Shown: positions 1 to 8,952 of the stretch, piece by piece
Layout: each line of letters begins with the position of its first letter
How positions within the stretch are numbered: position 1 is the first letter of the stretch
Source: JAICYJ01 sp963797565
Lineage (GTDB): Bacteria > Actinomycetota > Thermoleophilia > Gaiellales > JAICJC01
Assembly (NCBI GenBank): GCA_963797565.1
Contig: CAWCPM010000014.1
Location: forward strand, 62,001 to 126,000
Length of the DNA: 64,000 nt
Reading direction: 5' to 3'
The notes under the pieces: generated by a model
The model's database searches: none
Seen by the model: only the letters and a program-made list of their open reading frames with translations
Told to the model about the DNA's origin: nothing
Position numbers and translations under genes: made by a program

Positions 1-771
<771 letters not shown>

Positions 772-1200
772 CCGGCTTCATGACGGAGCGCTGGGGCGCC
801 CCGGTGGCGGCCGGCGGCGGGCGGCTGCACCGGCTTGACGACCTGCCCGGCTTCGCGGCCGTCTCCGCAGACGGCACGGTGGCCGGTGTCGTCACCTACC
901 TGATCGAGGCAGACTCCTGCGAGGTGGTCTCGATCGACGCGGTCGTCCAGGGCGAGGGCGTCGGCACGGCGCTGCTGGAGGCCGCATGCGAGGCGGCCGT
1001 CGCAGCCGGCTGCCGGCTCATGCACGTGATCACCACCAACGACAACGTGGACGCGCTCCGCTTCTACCAGCGCCGCGGATTCGTGCTGTCCGCGCTGCGG
1101 CCGGGAGCGGTCGACGAGTCCCGCCGTATGAAGCCGCAGATCCCGCTGGTGGGCGCGCACGGCATCCCCATCCGCGACGAGCTGGTGCTGGTGCGGGAGC

Positions 1201-1206
1201 TACCCT
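1201..1206 (+). promoter_or_regulatory. -10 box TACCCT, leaderless start of the J-domain gene
   Basis: TACCCT ends 6 nt before the ATG at 1213 and there is no Shine-Dalgarno. It overlaps the end of the GNAT gene. It matches the TAnnnT pattern seen upstream of many genes in this window. Confidence 0.4.
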
Positions 1207-1212
1207 GAGGGC

Positions 1213-2010
1213 ATGAGACGACGAGCACCGAGGACGTCCGAGTGCGCCCGTGCGCTGTGGCTGCTGGGGCTGCAGCCGCCGGTCGATCCGGATGAGCTCG
1301 CCGCAGCCTGGAAGCGCCGCGTCGCGCGGGCGCACCCAGACCTGCACGCCGTGTCCGAGCAGCGCAGCGAGGCCGCGACCGTGCTGACGCGTGCGCTGAA
1401 CGACGCCCGGGACACGGTGCAGGGCTGGATCGCGAGCGGGCGCGAGTGGCCGCAGCCCGCCATGGGCGGACGCACCGTGCCGGCTCAGCCCGCCCCACAG
1501 CCGGAGCCGGACCCACCAGCGGCCGCGGTCTGCAAGCACACCGGCCTGCGGGCCGGCGACCGCGTGCGCACCTGGCCTTACGACGGCGATCCGGTGGCGG
1601 TACGCGGCACCGAGGTGGAGGCAGGCGCAGGCACCGTCTGGGTGCTCCTGGCCGACGGCTCGGCCACCGCTTCGCACCGCGTGCGGCTGGCTGCGTACGG
1701 CTGCCCCGTCTGCGGCGCATGCGAGGGTCCGGTCGACGGCGCCGTCGTCACGCGCCCCTGCAGCGATTGCCTCCGCGACCTGCGCAGGCTGGAGCAGCGG
1801 GCGGCGGAGGGCGCCCGCATCCGCACGGCGATCGAGGCTCGTTCGGAGGCGGGCCGCGCCACCGCCCGCTCCCTCGACAGCGCTTGGCTGGGCGAGCGCG
1901 CCGCCGAGCGCGGGCGCTGGGCTCGGCGCCTGCGGCTGGCCTCGCCCGAGGATCTGCACGCGGCCCTGCTGGGCGCGTTCACGCGCGCATTCGAGCGCTG
2001 GGCGGCCTAA
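1213..2010 (+). CDS. Orphan J-domain-like protein with zinc-ribbon-like segment
   Basis: The protein has 265 residues. The N-terminus reads like a J domain (ARALWLLGLQPPVDPDELAAA, then WKRRVARAHPDLH with the diagnostic HPD tripeptide at about residues 42-44). A Pro/Ala-rich linker follows, then a small beta-like segment, then CPVCGAC with a second Cys pair in CSDC (roughly residues 165-190) that could bind zinc. The C-terminal third is a charged Arg/Glu/Ala-rich helix. The HPD motif is what J proteins use to stimulate DnaK ATPase, so a co-chaperone or targeting role is inferred. No dnaK or grpE is nearby and there is no G/F region or classical DnaJ zinc finger, so it is not DnaJ. It converges on the MauE-like gene with a 4-nt overlap of the stops. 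Confidence 0.6.
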   Translation: MRRRAPRTSECARALWLLGLQPPVDPDELAAAWKRRVARAHPDLHAVSEQRSEAATVLTRALNDARDTVQGWIASGREWPQPAMGGRTVPAQPAPQPEPDPPAAAVCKHTGLRAGDRVRTWPYDGDPVAVRGTEVEAGAGTVWVLLADGSATASHRVRLAAYGCPVCGACEGPVDGAVVTRPCSDCLRDLRRLEQRAAEGARIRTAIEARSEAGRATARSLDSAWLGERAAERGRWARRLRLASPEDLHAALLGAFTRAFERWAA

Positions 2011-2483
2011 GCCGGCGCGAAAGCGTCCTCGCGCCCCAGCAGGCTGGCGTCGACCGACAGCTTGCGGGCCGGCCGCCAGGCCATGAGCGCAGAGGGCACC
2101 CCCAGCGCGATGTCGCGCAGGATGGTGGCGGCCCCGACCTGCGTCTGCACGGTGGTGCCGAAGCAGCCGCAGTCGATCGACAGCCCGCGCGCCCAGGCCT
2201 GAGCCTCGGCCACCAGGAAGATCACCATCAGCACGCAGGCCAGGATCGCCGTCGGCCGCACCATCGCGCCCACCAGCAGGTAGCCGCCGATAGCGACCTC
2301 GACCAGCGGCAGGCCGTAGCTGAAGGGCGACACCAGGCTGTGCGGCAGCACCTGGTAGGCGGCGACCTGCGCACGGAACCCGTCCAGATCGGAGAGCTTG
2401 GTGATGCCGGCGAACAGCCAGATGGCCGCCGCCGTGAGCCGCACCGCCAGCCCCACCCAGGGCAGCAGCTCGCGTTTACGCAC
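2007..2483 (-). CDS. MauE/DoxX-like four-helix membrane protein
   Basis: This 158-residue protein has about four hydrophobic helices and the MauE/DoxX signature: helix 1 with WLFAGITKLSDLDGF, then PLVEVAIGGYLLVG, and a DCGCFG motif before the last helix. MauE-like proteins cooperate with thioredoxin-like proteins in disulfide formation or cofactor maturation at the membrane. The start codon at 2483 overlaps the end of the adjacent thioredoxin-like gene by 8 nt, so the two form a coupled pair. An electron-transfer role through the CGC cysteines is inferred, not shown. Confidence 0.75.
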   Translation of the reverse strand: MRKRELLPWVGLAVRLTAAAIWLFAGITKLSDLDGFRAQVAAYQVLPHSLVSPFSYGLPLVEVAIGGYLLVGAMVRPTAILACVLMVIFLVAEAQAWARGLSIDCGCFGTTVQTQVGAATILRDIALGVPSALMAWRPARKLSVDASLLGREDAFAPA

Positions 2484-3250
2484 CAGCGGCCGCCTGATCC
2501 AGCTCCTGCTTCAGCTTGGCCGTCGGCTGCTCGCTGTCCGAGGCCCAGTGCACGGTGCCGTCCGGCGCGACCACGTAGAACGTGGGATAGCCCTGGATGT
2601 GGTAGGCGACGGTGGTCGGCCCCGGGTTCTGGGGCGAATGCCAGCTGCCGACCTGCGGCCCGGGGTCGAGCAGGGCCGGGTACGGGAGCCCGAAGTAGCG
2701 GTGGAACGCGTACACGCTGGGCGCCCCCTCGCTGTCGGCGTTGATCGAAACCATCTGCTCGCGGGACGTGTCCAGACGTCTTGTACAGGCCCTGCAGGTG
2801 CGGCGCCTCGGCCTGGCAATGCGGGCAGGAGGTGGCGAAGAACTCGATCAGCAGCGCCTTGCCCGCGTAGTCGCTGAGCGACACGGTGTCACCCTGCGGC
2901 GTCTTCAACGAGAACGCTGGCGCCGCGGTGCCGGGCTTGAGCAGGGTGCCGTTGGTGGGTGCGGGCGCGTCGGACGCGCTCTTGCCCTCGATCTCCCCCA
3001 CGCCCGGGATCAGCTGCGGATGGAACCCGACCTTCGCGGCCGCCACGCGCAGCGACTTGGGCGCGTTCAGATCGGCGGCCGTGGGCTTGGCCGGCCCGGG
3101 CGCGGAGGGCGCCTGGTTGAGCCGGTTCAGCACCGCAACCATCGCAACGATCGCCAGCACCAACGCGCCGGTCGCAAGCCACATGTTGCGCTGCAGCTGT
3201 CGTTTCTCCTGCGGGTCGCGCTGGGCGCGAGCTCGTTGAGCCTTGTCCAC
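2476..3250 (-). pseudogene. TlpA/ResA-like membrane-anchored thioredoxin, split by one frameshift
   Basis: GTG start at 3250 is preceded by a good AGGAGA ribosome site. A single N-terminal membrane anchor (about residues 22-42) leads into an AhpC/TSA-thioredoxin fold with the redox motif SCPHC. The frame breaks near 2770, after HLQGLYKT. The rest of the domain (REQMVSINADSEG, the cis-Pro region IQGYPTFYVV, and the C-terminal helix) continues in another frame to 2476. Joining the frames needs removal of one base (or addition of two) and gives a normal full-length protein. It is called a pseudogene only because of the break; a sequencing indel is equally likely. Intact, it would reduce or isomerise disulfides outside the membrane together with the MauE-like partner. 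Confidence 0.75.
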
Positions 3251-3347
3251 CGATATCTCCTGGTTGCCTGATCACATGGTAGTCAGCGTCGCGCTTGAAT
3301 CGACCGCTGGCGCTGGAAGTTGAGTCCCGACGAGGACTTCGGCCCGC

Positions 3348-4005
3348 TCAGCCGATCAGCCGCTGGCGGATCGCGAGCGCCACCGCCTGCGTGCGGGTGT
3401 CCGCGTCAAGCTTGCGCATGGCGTTTCGCACGTGGGTGCGGACGGTCTCGGTGGAGAGGTACAGCTTGGCCGCGATCTCGCGGTTCGACTCGCCGTCGGC
3501 CAGCATCGCCAGGATCTCGCGCTCGCGGCCCGGAAAGACCCGGGAGCTGGCCGATCCCGCGGCCGCGCAGCAGATCGGCGCTGAGCGACGGGTCGAGGTA
3601 GGCACCGCCCTCGGCAACGATCCGCACGCCCCGCACCATCTCGGCCGGGGTGGCGTCCTTGACCATGAAGCCGCGGGCGCCGGCCTCCAGACCGTCGGTC
3701 AGCAGGTGGTGCTCGCCGAACGCCGTGAACATCATCACGCCCACCTTCGGATCGGCGTCCAGCACCCGGCGCGTGGCCGCAAAGCCGCCGCCCATGTCGC
3801 CGTCCAGCTGCAGGTCCATGACCACGACATCCGGCTTGCGGCGGTCGGCCATGCTCACGGCCGACTCCACGTTGGTGGCCTCCCCGACGACGGTGATCCC
3901 GATCTCGGCATCGAGGATGGCCTTGATGCCGGAGCGGGTTGCCGTGTGGTCATCGACCACCAGCACTCGGATTTCGGACGCCTCAGCCACAACGGCTGGC
4001 ATCAT
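3348..4005 (-). pseudogene. NarL/LuxR-family response regulator, split by one frameshift
   Basis: The first part starts MMPAVVAEASEIRV and carries a complete receiver domain: acidic pair in VLVVDDHTATRSG, phospho-acceptor Asp in VVVMDLQLD, and the conserved Lys in FMVKDATPAEM. Near 3570 the frame changes. The LuxR-type helix-turn-helix (FPGREREILAMLADGESN, then REIAAKLYLSTETVRTHV) continues in a second frame to the stop at 3348. Removing one base restores a normal protein of about 218 residues. No sensor kinase is next to it, so its signal is unknown. Either the gene is a fresh pseudogene or the base is an assembly error; the same kind of break occurs in the neighbouring thioredoxin gene. Confidence 0.75.
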
Positions 4006-4148
4006 CGCACGGAGATCCGCGCGGCGACAGAAATCGGTCGGCGGCCGGCGCGTCCACCGCCAATCCGGCCACGGACGCGGGCAGTGAGTTTGGTCGGCGC
4101 ACCTGGCGGGTACGGGGTCACCTCTTCGATGAGATCGGAGTGATCGCA

Positions 4149-4478
4149 ATGGCCAAGTTCGTAACGATCGGGTACGGAGATCGAAATGGATACGACCAGA
4201 CCGCGGCCGCAGTGCGGGACGCGGCTCACAAACACGACGCCTGGCTCGAGGCACACGGCGCGGTCATGGGTGTCGCAGGTACGCCGGTGCAGGTGCGAAA
4301 CCACGACGACGCGGGAGTGAGCACCACCGCTGGAGCGTTCCTGAGGTCGGAGTTGCCGATCGCCGGGTTCGCACTGATCGAAGCCGCCAGCGTCGAGGAA
4401 GCGGTGGCTCGTGTCTCTGGCACTCCCTGCGCCGTGGCGCACGGAGTCGTGGAAGTGTGGCCCCTGGAGTCGTCCTAG
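4149..4478 (+). CDS. YCII-related domain protein
   Basis: This is a 109-residue protein. The second half (PIAGFALIEAASVEEAVAR, then a short strand ending VVEVWPL) matches the ferredoxin-like YCII fold, in which an acidic/His dyad is often catalytic. A GGAG ribosome site lies before the ATG. YCII proteins act as small hydrolase/dehydratase-like enzymes or as domains linked to sigma factors; the function here is open. It stands alone at the left edge of the sparse lower-GC patch. Confidence 0.6.
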   Translation: MAKFVTIGYGDRNGYDQTAAAVRDAAHKHDAWLEAHGAVMGVAGTPVQVRNHDDAGVSTTAGAFLRSELPIAGFALIEAASVEEAVARVSGTPCAVAHGVVEVWPLESS

Positions 4479-4969
4479 GAGTCGAGTTCCACGCCGTGCA
4501 GGGCGGCAGCGGCCTTTGTGATTCGTGCCCCGCGGCGGGCGGGGTGACCGGACTATCCTTCGGTATGCCAGCCCACCGGCGGAACCCCCTCCCCCCGGCC
4601 GTCTGGTGGGTTGGTGGGATGCCTGCCTGTTCTGCGATCGCGGCTGCGTTTCGGGGTCAACGACCCTGCTCGGCCTCCGCGCCCACCCATCGCGTGGCTC
4701 CAAGGGCCCAATCGGACGTTACGCGCAAATACCAGTTCGAGCGGCTATGCGCCGCCCATCCAGCCGCCCTGCGTCTGCCCCATCTGCCCGGCGCCGGAGG
4801 GCACCGACCCAAAGCTCGGTATCCCGGGACGCTGCTCACCACTCTCCTCGAGGGGGGTGCGGTTGCCCGGAGGCGTCAGCCGACGGCCCACCGCTCGCGC
4901 ACGCCGTGTTATCGCCTTCCAACGAGCATGTGCCATGTCTCTCATGATACGGACATCGAGGGCTCTTGC

Positions 4970-5140
4970 CTAATGCCCCTCGACTGCAAAGAGGATCTCG
5001 GCGAGTTTCCCGGCGGTCTGCTTGCGCGACCGGTCGAGCTGCAGTTCGCAGAGCACCTGAACCCAGCTCGTCGGTTTCGCGCTCGCTTGAGCGGCTCGCT
5101 CGAGGGCTGCCCGGTGCGCCTCGAGGGACGTGCCTCCCAC
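4970..5140 (-). CDS. Possible small ORF or gene remnant (56 aa)
   Basis: From a GTG at 5140 this frame encodes a soluble, helical peptide (for example LEAHRAALERAAQ and QTAGKLAEILFAVEGH) with the codon-position GC pattern of a real gene. The open frame extends without a start codon to about 5204 (CDIGVRWGTRASVADAV), which suggests a 5'-truncated remnant. There is no Shine-Dalgarno and no recognised family. It lies in an otherwise empty stretch. Confidence 0.3.
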   Translation of the reverse strand: MGGTSLEAHRAALERAAQASAKPTSWVQVLCELQLDRSRKQTAGKLAEILFAVEGH

Positions 5141-5349
5141 GGCATCCGCGACCGACGCTCGGGTGCCCCAGCGTACGCCTATGTCACATGACAGCCGTGT
5201 CTAGGACTCAATGGGGCTCAGTGCCGCTGGAAACCGTGGCTCGCCGCTGTCAGGTAGTCGCGGCAGGTGCTTCTCGTGCCCGCACGTCTCGCATACGGTG
5301 TACATAGGTGGCGACGATCATCGAACCCCTGCACTTGCAGCGCGTGCAG

Positions 5350-5355
5350 TATGAT
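5350..5355 (+). promoter_or_regulatory. -10 box TATGAT, leaderless start of lipoprotein 1
   Basis: TATGAT is a near-consensus -10 hexamer ending 6 nt before the ATG at 5362. No ribosome site is present, so the mRNA should start at or near the start codon. Confidence 0.5.
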
Positions 5356-5361
5356 CGCTGC

Positions 5362-5844
5362 ATGCCGTTGCGGGGATGGGTCTCAGCGCTGCTGATCACC
5401 GGAACGGTAGCGGCGTGCGGTGACTCCTCGTCCGGCACCCCAGGACTGAGCGTGATGGCAGACGACGAGCACCTTGTTGCGGTCGCATACCACGAGTTTT
5501 CACTCGCACAAAGGGCGTGCGTCAAGAAGGCACAGTCCGGCGAGATAACGAAAGAAGCGGACTTGAAGGAATGCCTCGACTCCGGATTCTCGGCGTCCGG
5601 GCTGGCACGAAGGATCGAGGCGCTGCGACTCCAGTTCGTCACCATCGGACAGGCCGGCTCGGATGCCTGCAAGACGAAGGCCAATGCCTTGGCCGGTCTT
5701 GTCCAGACCGAGAAGGCTGCGCTACTCAAACTTCACCAGGACTTGGTGAACGGCGACGTAAACGCCTACAACAGCGATCTAGAGCGCGCCGAGGCGACCG
5801 CCGGGAGCGAAGGCGTCCAGGCGCTGCTTAAGGCATGCCGCTAG
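5362..5844 (+). CDS. Secreted lipoprotein, paralogue 1
   Basis: The 160-residue protein begins with a lipoprotein signal peptide (LLITGTVAAC, lipidated Cys about 19). The mature part is helical with four further cysteines: RAC, KECLDSGF, DAC and the C-terminal KAC. This cysteine spacing and the segment around SGF match the next gene (6051-6596), so the two are tandem paralogues. It would sit on the outer face of the cytoplasmic membrane and could form two disulfides. No known family was recognised. The upstream in-frame Met at 5308 is rejected because it places the signal peptide internally and ignores the -10 box at 5350. Confidence 0.65.
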   Translation: MPLRGWVSALLITGTVAACGDSSSGTPGLSVMADDEHLVAVAYHEFSLAQRACVKKAQSGEITKEADLKECLDSGFSASGLARRIEALRLQFVTIGQAGSDACKTKANALAGLVQTEKAALLKLHQDLVNGDVNAYNSDLERAEATAGSEGVQALLKACR

Positions 5845-6037
5845 ATCGGCCGCAACGACCAATAGGCCCCGTTACCCGGCGGGCGGTCGAGAGTTGTTTG
5901 GGTGGGCCGATGAAGTTTGATCCGGCTGGACGTTAGGTCGGTCAGGCCAAATGAACTGGGCTGGCGGGACATCGCGGCGAGGAGGGCGCGCCAGGTTCGC
6001 AAGGGGTTTCCCCGACGCCTTCGCAGACATGGTGGCC

Positions 6038-6043
6038 TACCGT
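6038..6043 (+). promoter_or_regulatory. -10 box TACCGT, leaderless start of lipoprotein 2
   Basis: TACCGT ends 7 nt before the ATG at 6051, with no ribosome site between them. It matches the TAnnnT rule used across the window. Confidence 0.4.
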
Positions 6044-6050
6044 CAGAGCC

Positions 6051-6596
6051 ATGCAGCGGTTTTCACTCACGGGCTGGAAGGGTTGGGGCATATGCATTCT
6101 TCGGGGTGTCGCCGAGGTGTTGGTTCTTTGTGCCCTCGCTGGCTGCGCGCCGCCCGACGGATCCGACGCGTACCCTGGATCGAACGACACACGTCGGATC
6201 AATCTTCGGGCCAGCGAAATCAATACCGGCTGGCAGCAGTACCAGCCTGGGGCTGACGCGTGCCTGTCGGGTGTACGTAGGATGGCGGTTCCTGAGGAGG
6301 CCCTCGGACCGTGCATCTCGGCGGTGGTCCAATCGTCTGGGTTTGCGGCAGCGGTCAGCGGTCTGCGCCGCCAGGTCGAGGAGACTCGAGATCATCTCGG
6401 CGCCGGCAACTGCCGCTCGTCGCTGGACTACCTTGCGACCGGGCTCGCGGTGGTCTCTCGCGCAATCGAGAAGCTCGAGCAAGACGCTGACGCGGCTCGT
6501 TCCTCCGCCTACCGGGTGGACACCGCAACCATTACGCGAGCGTGGAAAACCGCGGTCAGGTTGGAATTCGCCATGACCGACAAGTGCGGAAACTGA
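6051..6596 (+). CDS. Secreted lipoprotein, paralogue 2
   Basis: The 181-residue protein has a signal peptide ending in LCALAGC (lipidated Cys about 32) and a helical mature region with the same four-cysteine plan as 5362-5844: DACLSG, GPCIS, GNCRSS and a C-terminal DKC two residues from the end. Shared features include SSGF/FSASG before an amphipathic helix and a conserved Leu-rich helix after the third Cys. Function is unknown; partner-binding at the membrane surface is only a guess. It converges on the secreted protein at 6719-7210. Confidence 0.65.
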   Translation: MQRFSLTGWKGWGICILRGVAEVLVLCALAGCAPPDGSDAYPGSNDTRRINLRASEINTGWQQYQPGADACLSGVRRMAVPEEALGPCISAVVQSSGFAAAVSGLRRQVEETRDHLGAGNCRSSLDYLATGLAVVSRAIEKLEQDADAARSSAYRVDTATITRAWKTAVRLEFAMTDKCGN

Positions 6597-6718
6597 GACG
6601 TGTGCCTGTGAGCACTCGCCAACGCGGAAATAGTAGGTAGCGTCGCTCGAAGCCACCCGATCGGCAGAGGCGCCAACTTCAAGCAGGCCGCACCGTGCGT
6701 TCCTGAAGTGTATTGAAG

Positions 6719-7210
6719 TTAGGCGAGCGCGGTGCAGATGTTGAGGCTGTTCGGTATCCGACTGACTGACGTGACGGTTCCGTCGGCGGAGTTCTGATAG
6801 ACGACGCGGCCAGTGTAGATGAAGATTCCCGGCCCACCGGCGTCGGCTGCGCTTGAGAGCGTGATCAGGATGCGGCCCATGCTGATCACGGTGCTGGTTC
6901 CGTCGTCATGGAAAATCACGCGTAGTGGGCCGCTGGCTTTGAACGCGTGTGAAACGCCCGTATCCAGGTTGGTGACTCGCTGGGTGAGCGTCCCGGTGAT
7001 TAGAATTTGTCCGTTGGAAAACTCGTGCAAAAGGCTCTTGTCTTCGGTCGTCACGATTCGCAACGGATAGGAACACAACGTGCCGGCCGGCCACGTCACG
7101 TCAGGGCCTGGTGGCAGTGGGATCGGCCGTGACGCGTTTGCGGCTGTTGCTGTGGTGCACACAGCGGCAAGAGCAGCGACCGTTGCGACGACGAGTACAT
7201 GTACGCGCAT
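6719..7210 (-). CDS. Secreted protein of unknown function, paralogue A
   Basis: The start at 7210 (MRVHVLVVATVAALAAVC) gives a Sec signal peptide with a GGGAA ribosome site before it; the upstream in-frame Met is less likely. The mature 135-residue region is rich in beta strands, with one Cys near the start (GTLCSYPLRI) and one at the end (NICTALA). The core ILITGTLTQRVTNLDTG and SGPLRVIFHDDG aligns with LITGTVKDRLTN and SGPATLVPQTDG of the gene at 7577-8065. The two are therefore diverged tandem paralogues of an exported beta-rich family, probably closed by a terminal disulfide. No named family was recognised. Confidence 0.65.
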   Translation of the reverse strand: MRVHVLVVATVAALAAVCTTATAANASRPIPLPPGPDVTWPAGTLCSYPLRIVTTEDKSLLHEFSNGQILITGTLTQRVTNLDTGVSHAFKASGPLRVIFHDDGTSTVISMGRILITLSSAADAGGPGIFIYTGRVVYQNSADGTVTSVSRIPNSLNICTALA

Positions 7211-7576
7211 GGCGGTTCCCTTTCCGTCCGACGCAGGAGCAGATCCGCACCGTGTCACTGCCTGAAGTAACTGTCAAGTCCGGCAGTGTACGAACTTGTC
7301 TGCAGAGGACTGCAGAGGAGGCCATTTCGAACCACCAATACATCTATCCACGCTGCCGCGTGCCAATGGAATGAGACGATCCGCATGTTCAGGCTAGGTT
7401 CAACCGGCGGGCCATCACGCCCATCGACGGCTCGTGACAAGCGGAGACGGCGCGCCGAGAGCCAGAGCAGCCTGCGTGCAACATCGATGCTCGTGGGCGT
7501 GGGCAAAGATGCGACGGGGCCGGGCCGGCCAGCATTCCCGCAGAAAGGCGCTGACCGGCCAGGGCTTCGACGTGGA
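7211..7576. other. Intergenic gap between the two secreted paralogues
   Basis: These 366 nt lie upstream of paralogue A and downstream of paralogue B. I see no gene, tRNA or convincing terminator. The short tandem CTGCAGAGGA/CTGCAGAGGAG at about 7301-7320 is the only local repeat. Confidence 0.4.
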
Positions 7577-8065
7577 CTATGCGAGTGCGGCGCATACGTC
7601 GAGCTTGACGTGTGCGCGCTGGATCTCTTGGAACGAGCCGTCTGGGTTGAACCGCAGCATTTCACGTCCGGAGAACTGCAAGAACTCTGGGTTGCCCGTG
7701 ATGCTCGTGCCCGCCGGGAATGGTTGCAGTCCCAGGCCGCGGCCGGTCAGGATGAGGGATCCGTCAGTTTGCGGCACCAGCGTGGCCGGGCCGGAGGAGT
7801 TCACAACGATCGACTGTTCCGGATCGCTCGCATTCGTGAGCCGATCCTTGACTGTTCCGGTGATCAGCTGTGTGCCGGTTGAGAATGTCGTGATTTTCTC
7901 GCGGTTCACTAGGACATCGACCTGGACGGTGAACGAGCAGATCCCCTCGACGGTGAACGATTGTGGAAGCTGCACTGGTTCTCGGATTGGTGGGGTGGCG
8001 TATGCGGGCGCAGCGAACACAGCGGCGAGCAGTGCGGCGAGCGCGATAAGGACTGTCGTCTTCAT
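7577..8065 (-). CDS. Secreted protein of unknown function, paralogue B
   Basis: The 162-residue protein starts MKTTVLIALAALLAAVFAAP, a typical Sec signal peptide cleaved after AYA, with an AGGAA ribosome site. The mature part is beta-rich with paired cysteines (EGICSFTV near the start, LDVCAALA at the end), as in paralogue A. Shared blocks include GTQLITGTVKDRLTN and NSSGPATLVPQTDG. It is also clearly exported and of unknown role. The duplication, same orientation and lone position beside a tRNA suggest a small acquired module. Confidence 0.65.
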   Translation of the reverse strand: MKTTVLIALAALLAAVFAAPAYATPPIREPVQLPQSFTVEGICSFTVQVDVLVNREKITTFSTGTQLITGTVKDRLTNASDPEQSIVVNSSGPATLVPQTDGSLILTGRGLGLQPFPAGTSITGNPEFLQFSGREMLRFNPDGSFQEIQRAHVKLDVCAALA

Positions 8066-8710
8066 AACTCACTCCATTCCTGTTGAGCCAGACCGAACAC
8101 AGCAGGCCTGACCGCACGCCCACGAAGCGCGCACGTATGCGCGGCGATTCCCATTGATGCCCTCCCCAGGGTTAGTGGAGCGATCCGACCGCTTTCGGTC
8201 GCCGGATCTGGTCCCACCTATATCAAGTTGTGAGGCGTATTACAAGCAGGCAAAGCGTGCGTTACGGTCTACACGACCGGTTCGACGGCAGTGGGTCTAC
8301 AACAGAACACGGCAGATCAGTCGATCGACGCAAACTGGTATACGACGCGAGCACCGTTTGGGCTCCGCGCGTTTTACATGGCGCCTCAATTTGCTCACCA
8401 GTGTTCGCGCACGCGCGGCTGTTTCTCACCGTCGGAGAGGTCGTTCCAGGACGGCTCCATCGAGAGCGAGACGTGCACTTCGGTTCTGCCGCCTTCTCCC
8501 CAAAGCAAGAACTCAAAGCACCGATCGAGAATCCTGGCTGTTTTGGTCAATGTGTCGTGAAGCTGGATAAGCGATCAGGCGCTGGACTGTGTGGTCAACC
8601 CCTCCAAACTAGTCGGGTGTGCACAAAATGTGCGCATCCAGCGAGCCACGACGGCTTCGCCAGGCGGCCCCACTTGCGTAGAGCCACCTGGTTGTGCCGT
8701 TTCTTGGAGG
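8066..8710. other. Gene-poor stretch beside tRNA-Val
   Basis: These 645 nt separate the secreted protein from the tRNA. Apart from a coding-like scrap (8395-8550, minus) nothing was recognised. I looked for an integrase and for a second partial copy of the tRNA 3' end as an attachment site, and saw neither. Confidence 0.45.
8395..8550 (-). CDS. Possible small ORF or gene remnant (51 aa)
   Basis: From a TTG at 8550 the frame encodes a peptide with protein-like composition (ARILDRCFEFLLWGEGG, HVSLSMEPSWNDLSDGEKQ) ending REHW. The open frame runs a few codons further upstream without a better start, which fits a truncated gene. There is no ribosome site and no family match. Confidence 0.3.
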   Translation of the reverse strand: MTKTARILDRCFEFLLWGEGGRTEVHVSLSMEPSWNDLSDGEKQPRVREHW

Positions 8711-8783
8711 TGGGCGGTACTGGGCTCGAACCAGTGACCCCCAGCTTGTCGAGCTGGTGCTCTCCCAACTGAGCTAACCGCCC
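8711..8783 (-). tRNA. tRNA-Val (anticodon GAC)
   Basis: The minus strand reads as a 73-nt cloverleaf. The acceptor stem GGGCGGT pairs with ACCGCCC, the discriminator is A, the D-arm is AGCTCAGTTGGGAGAGC, and the anticodon stem CCAGC/GCTGG encloses loop TCGACAA with anticodon GAC. The T-arm contains GGTTCGAGCC. CCA is not encoded. It marks the right edge of the sparse accessory patch, and tRNA genes are common integration sites. Confidence 0.93.
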
Positions 8784-8937
8784 GCTGCCGCATGGTTAAG
8801 CCAAACCGGCTCGACCATTCGGGTGGGATCCGGATTCTACAAGGTGGCGGGCTCGGGCCTGCTGCGAGGCGCCATACACGCGGCGTGGGCTGCGGGACCG
8901 GCCGAAATCGGATAGCGGCCCACGCCGAGGCGGTCGG

Positions 8938-8943
8938 TAGGAT
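8938..8943 (+). promoter_or_regulatory. -10 box TAGGAT, leaderless start of the MFS gene
   Basis: TAGGAT ends 9 nt before the GTG at 8953, with only GCTGCCCCC between and no ribosome site. Confidence 0.45.
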
Positions 8944-8952
8944 GCTGCCCCC

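Larger units (their letters stand above)
4479..5361. other. Gene-poor stretch of the accessory patch
   Basis: About 880 nt hold no gene that I recognise. Open frames on both strands have poor codon structure, except for one coding-like scrap on the minus strand (4970-5140, listed separately). No tRNA, integrase, transposase or clear repeat was found. The lower GC and the absence of genes contrast with the packed chromosome on either side. Confidence 0.5.

Noticed and set aside
4525..4973. Plus-strand proteins in the 4.5-5.0 kb stretch
   Set aside because: The frames are rich in Pro, Arg and Cys with no consistent codon bias and no ribosome site or family motif.
8066..8783. Integrase gene or attachment site at tRNA-Val
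   Set aside because: No recombinase motif and no second copy of the tRNA 3' end were found in the window.
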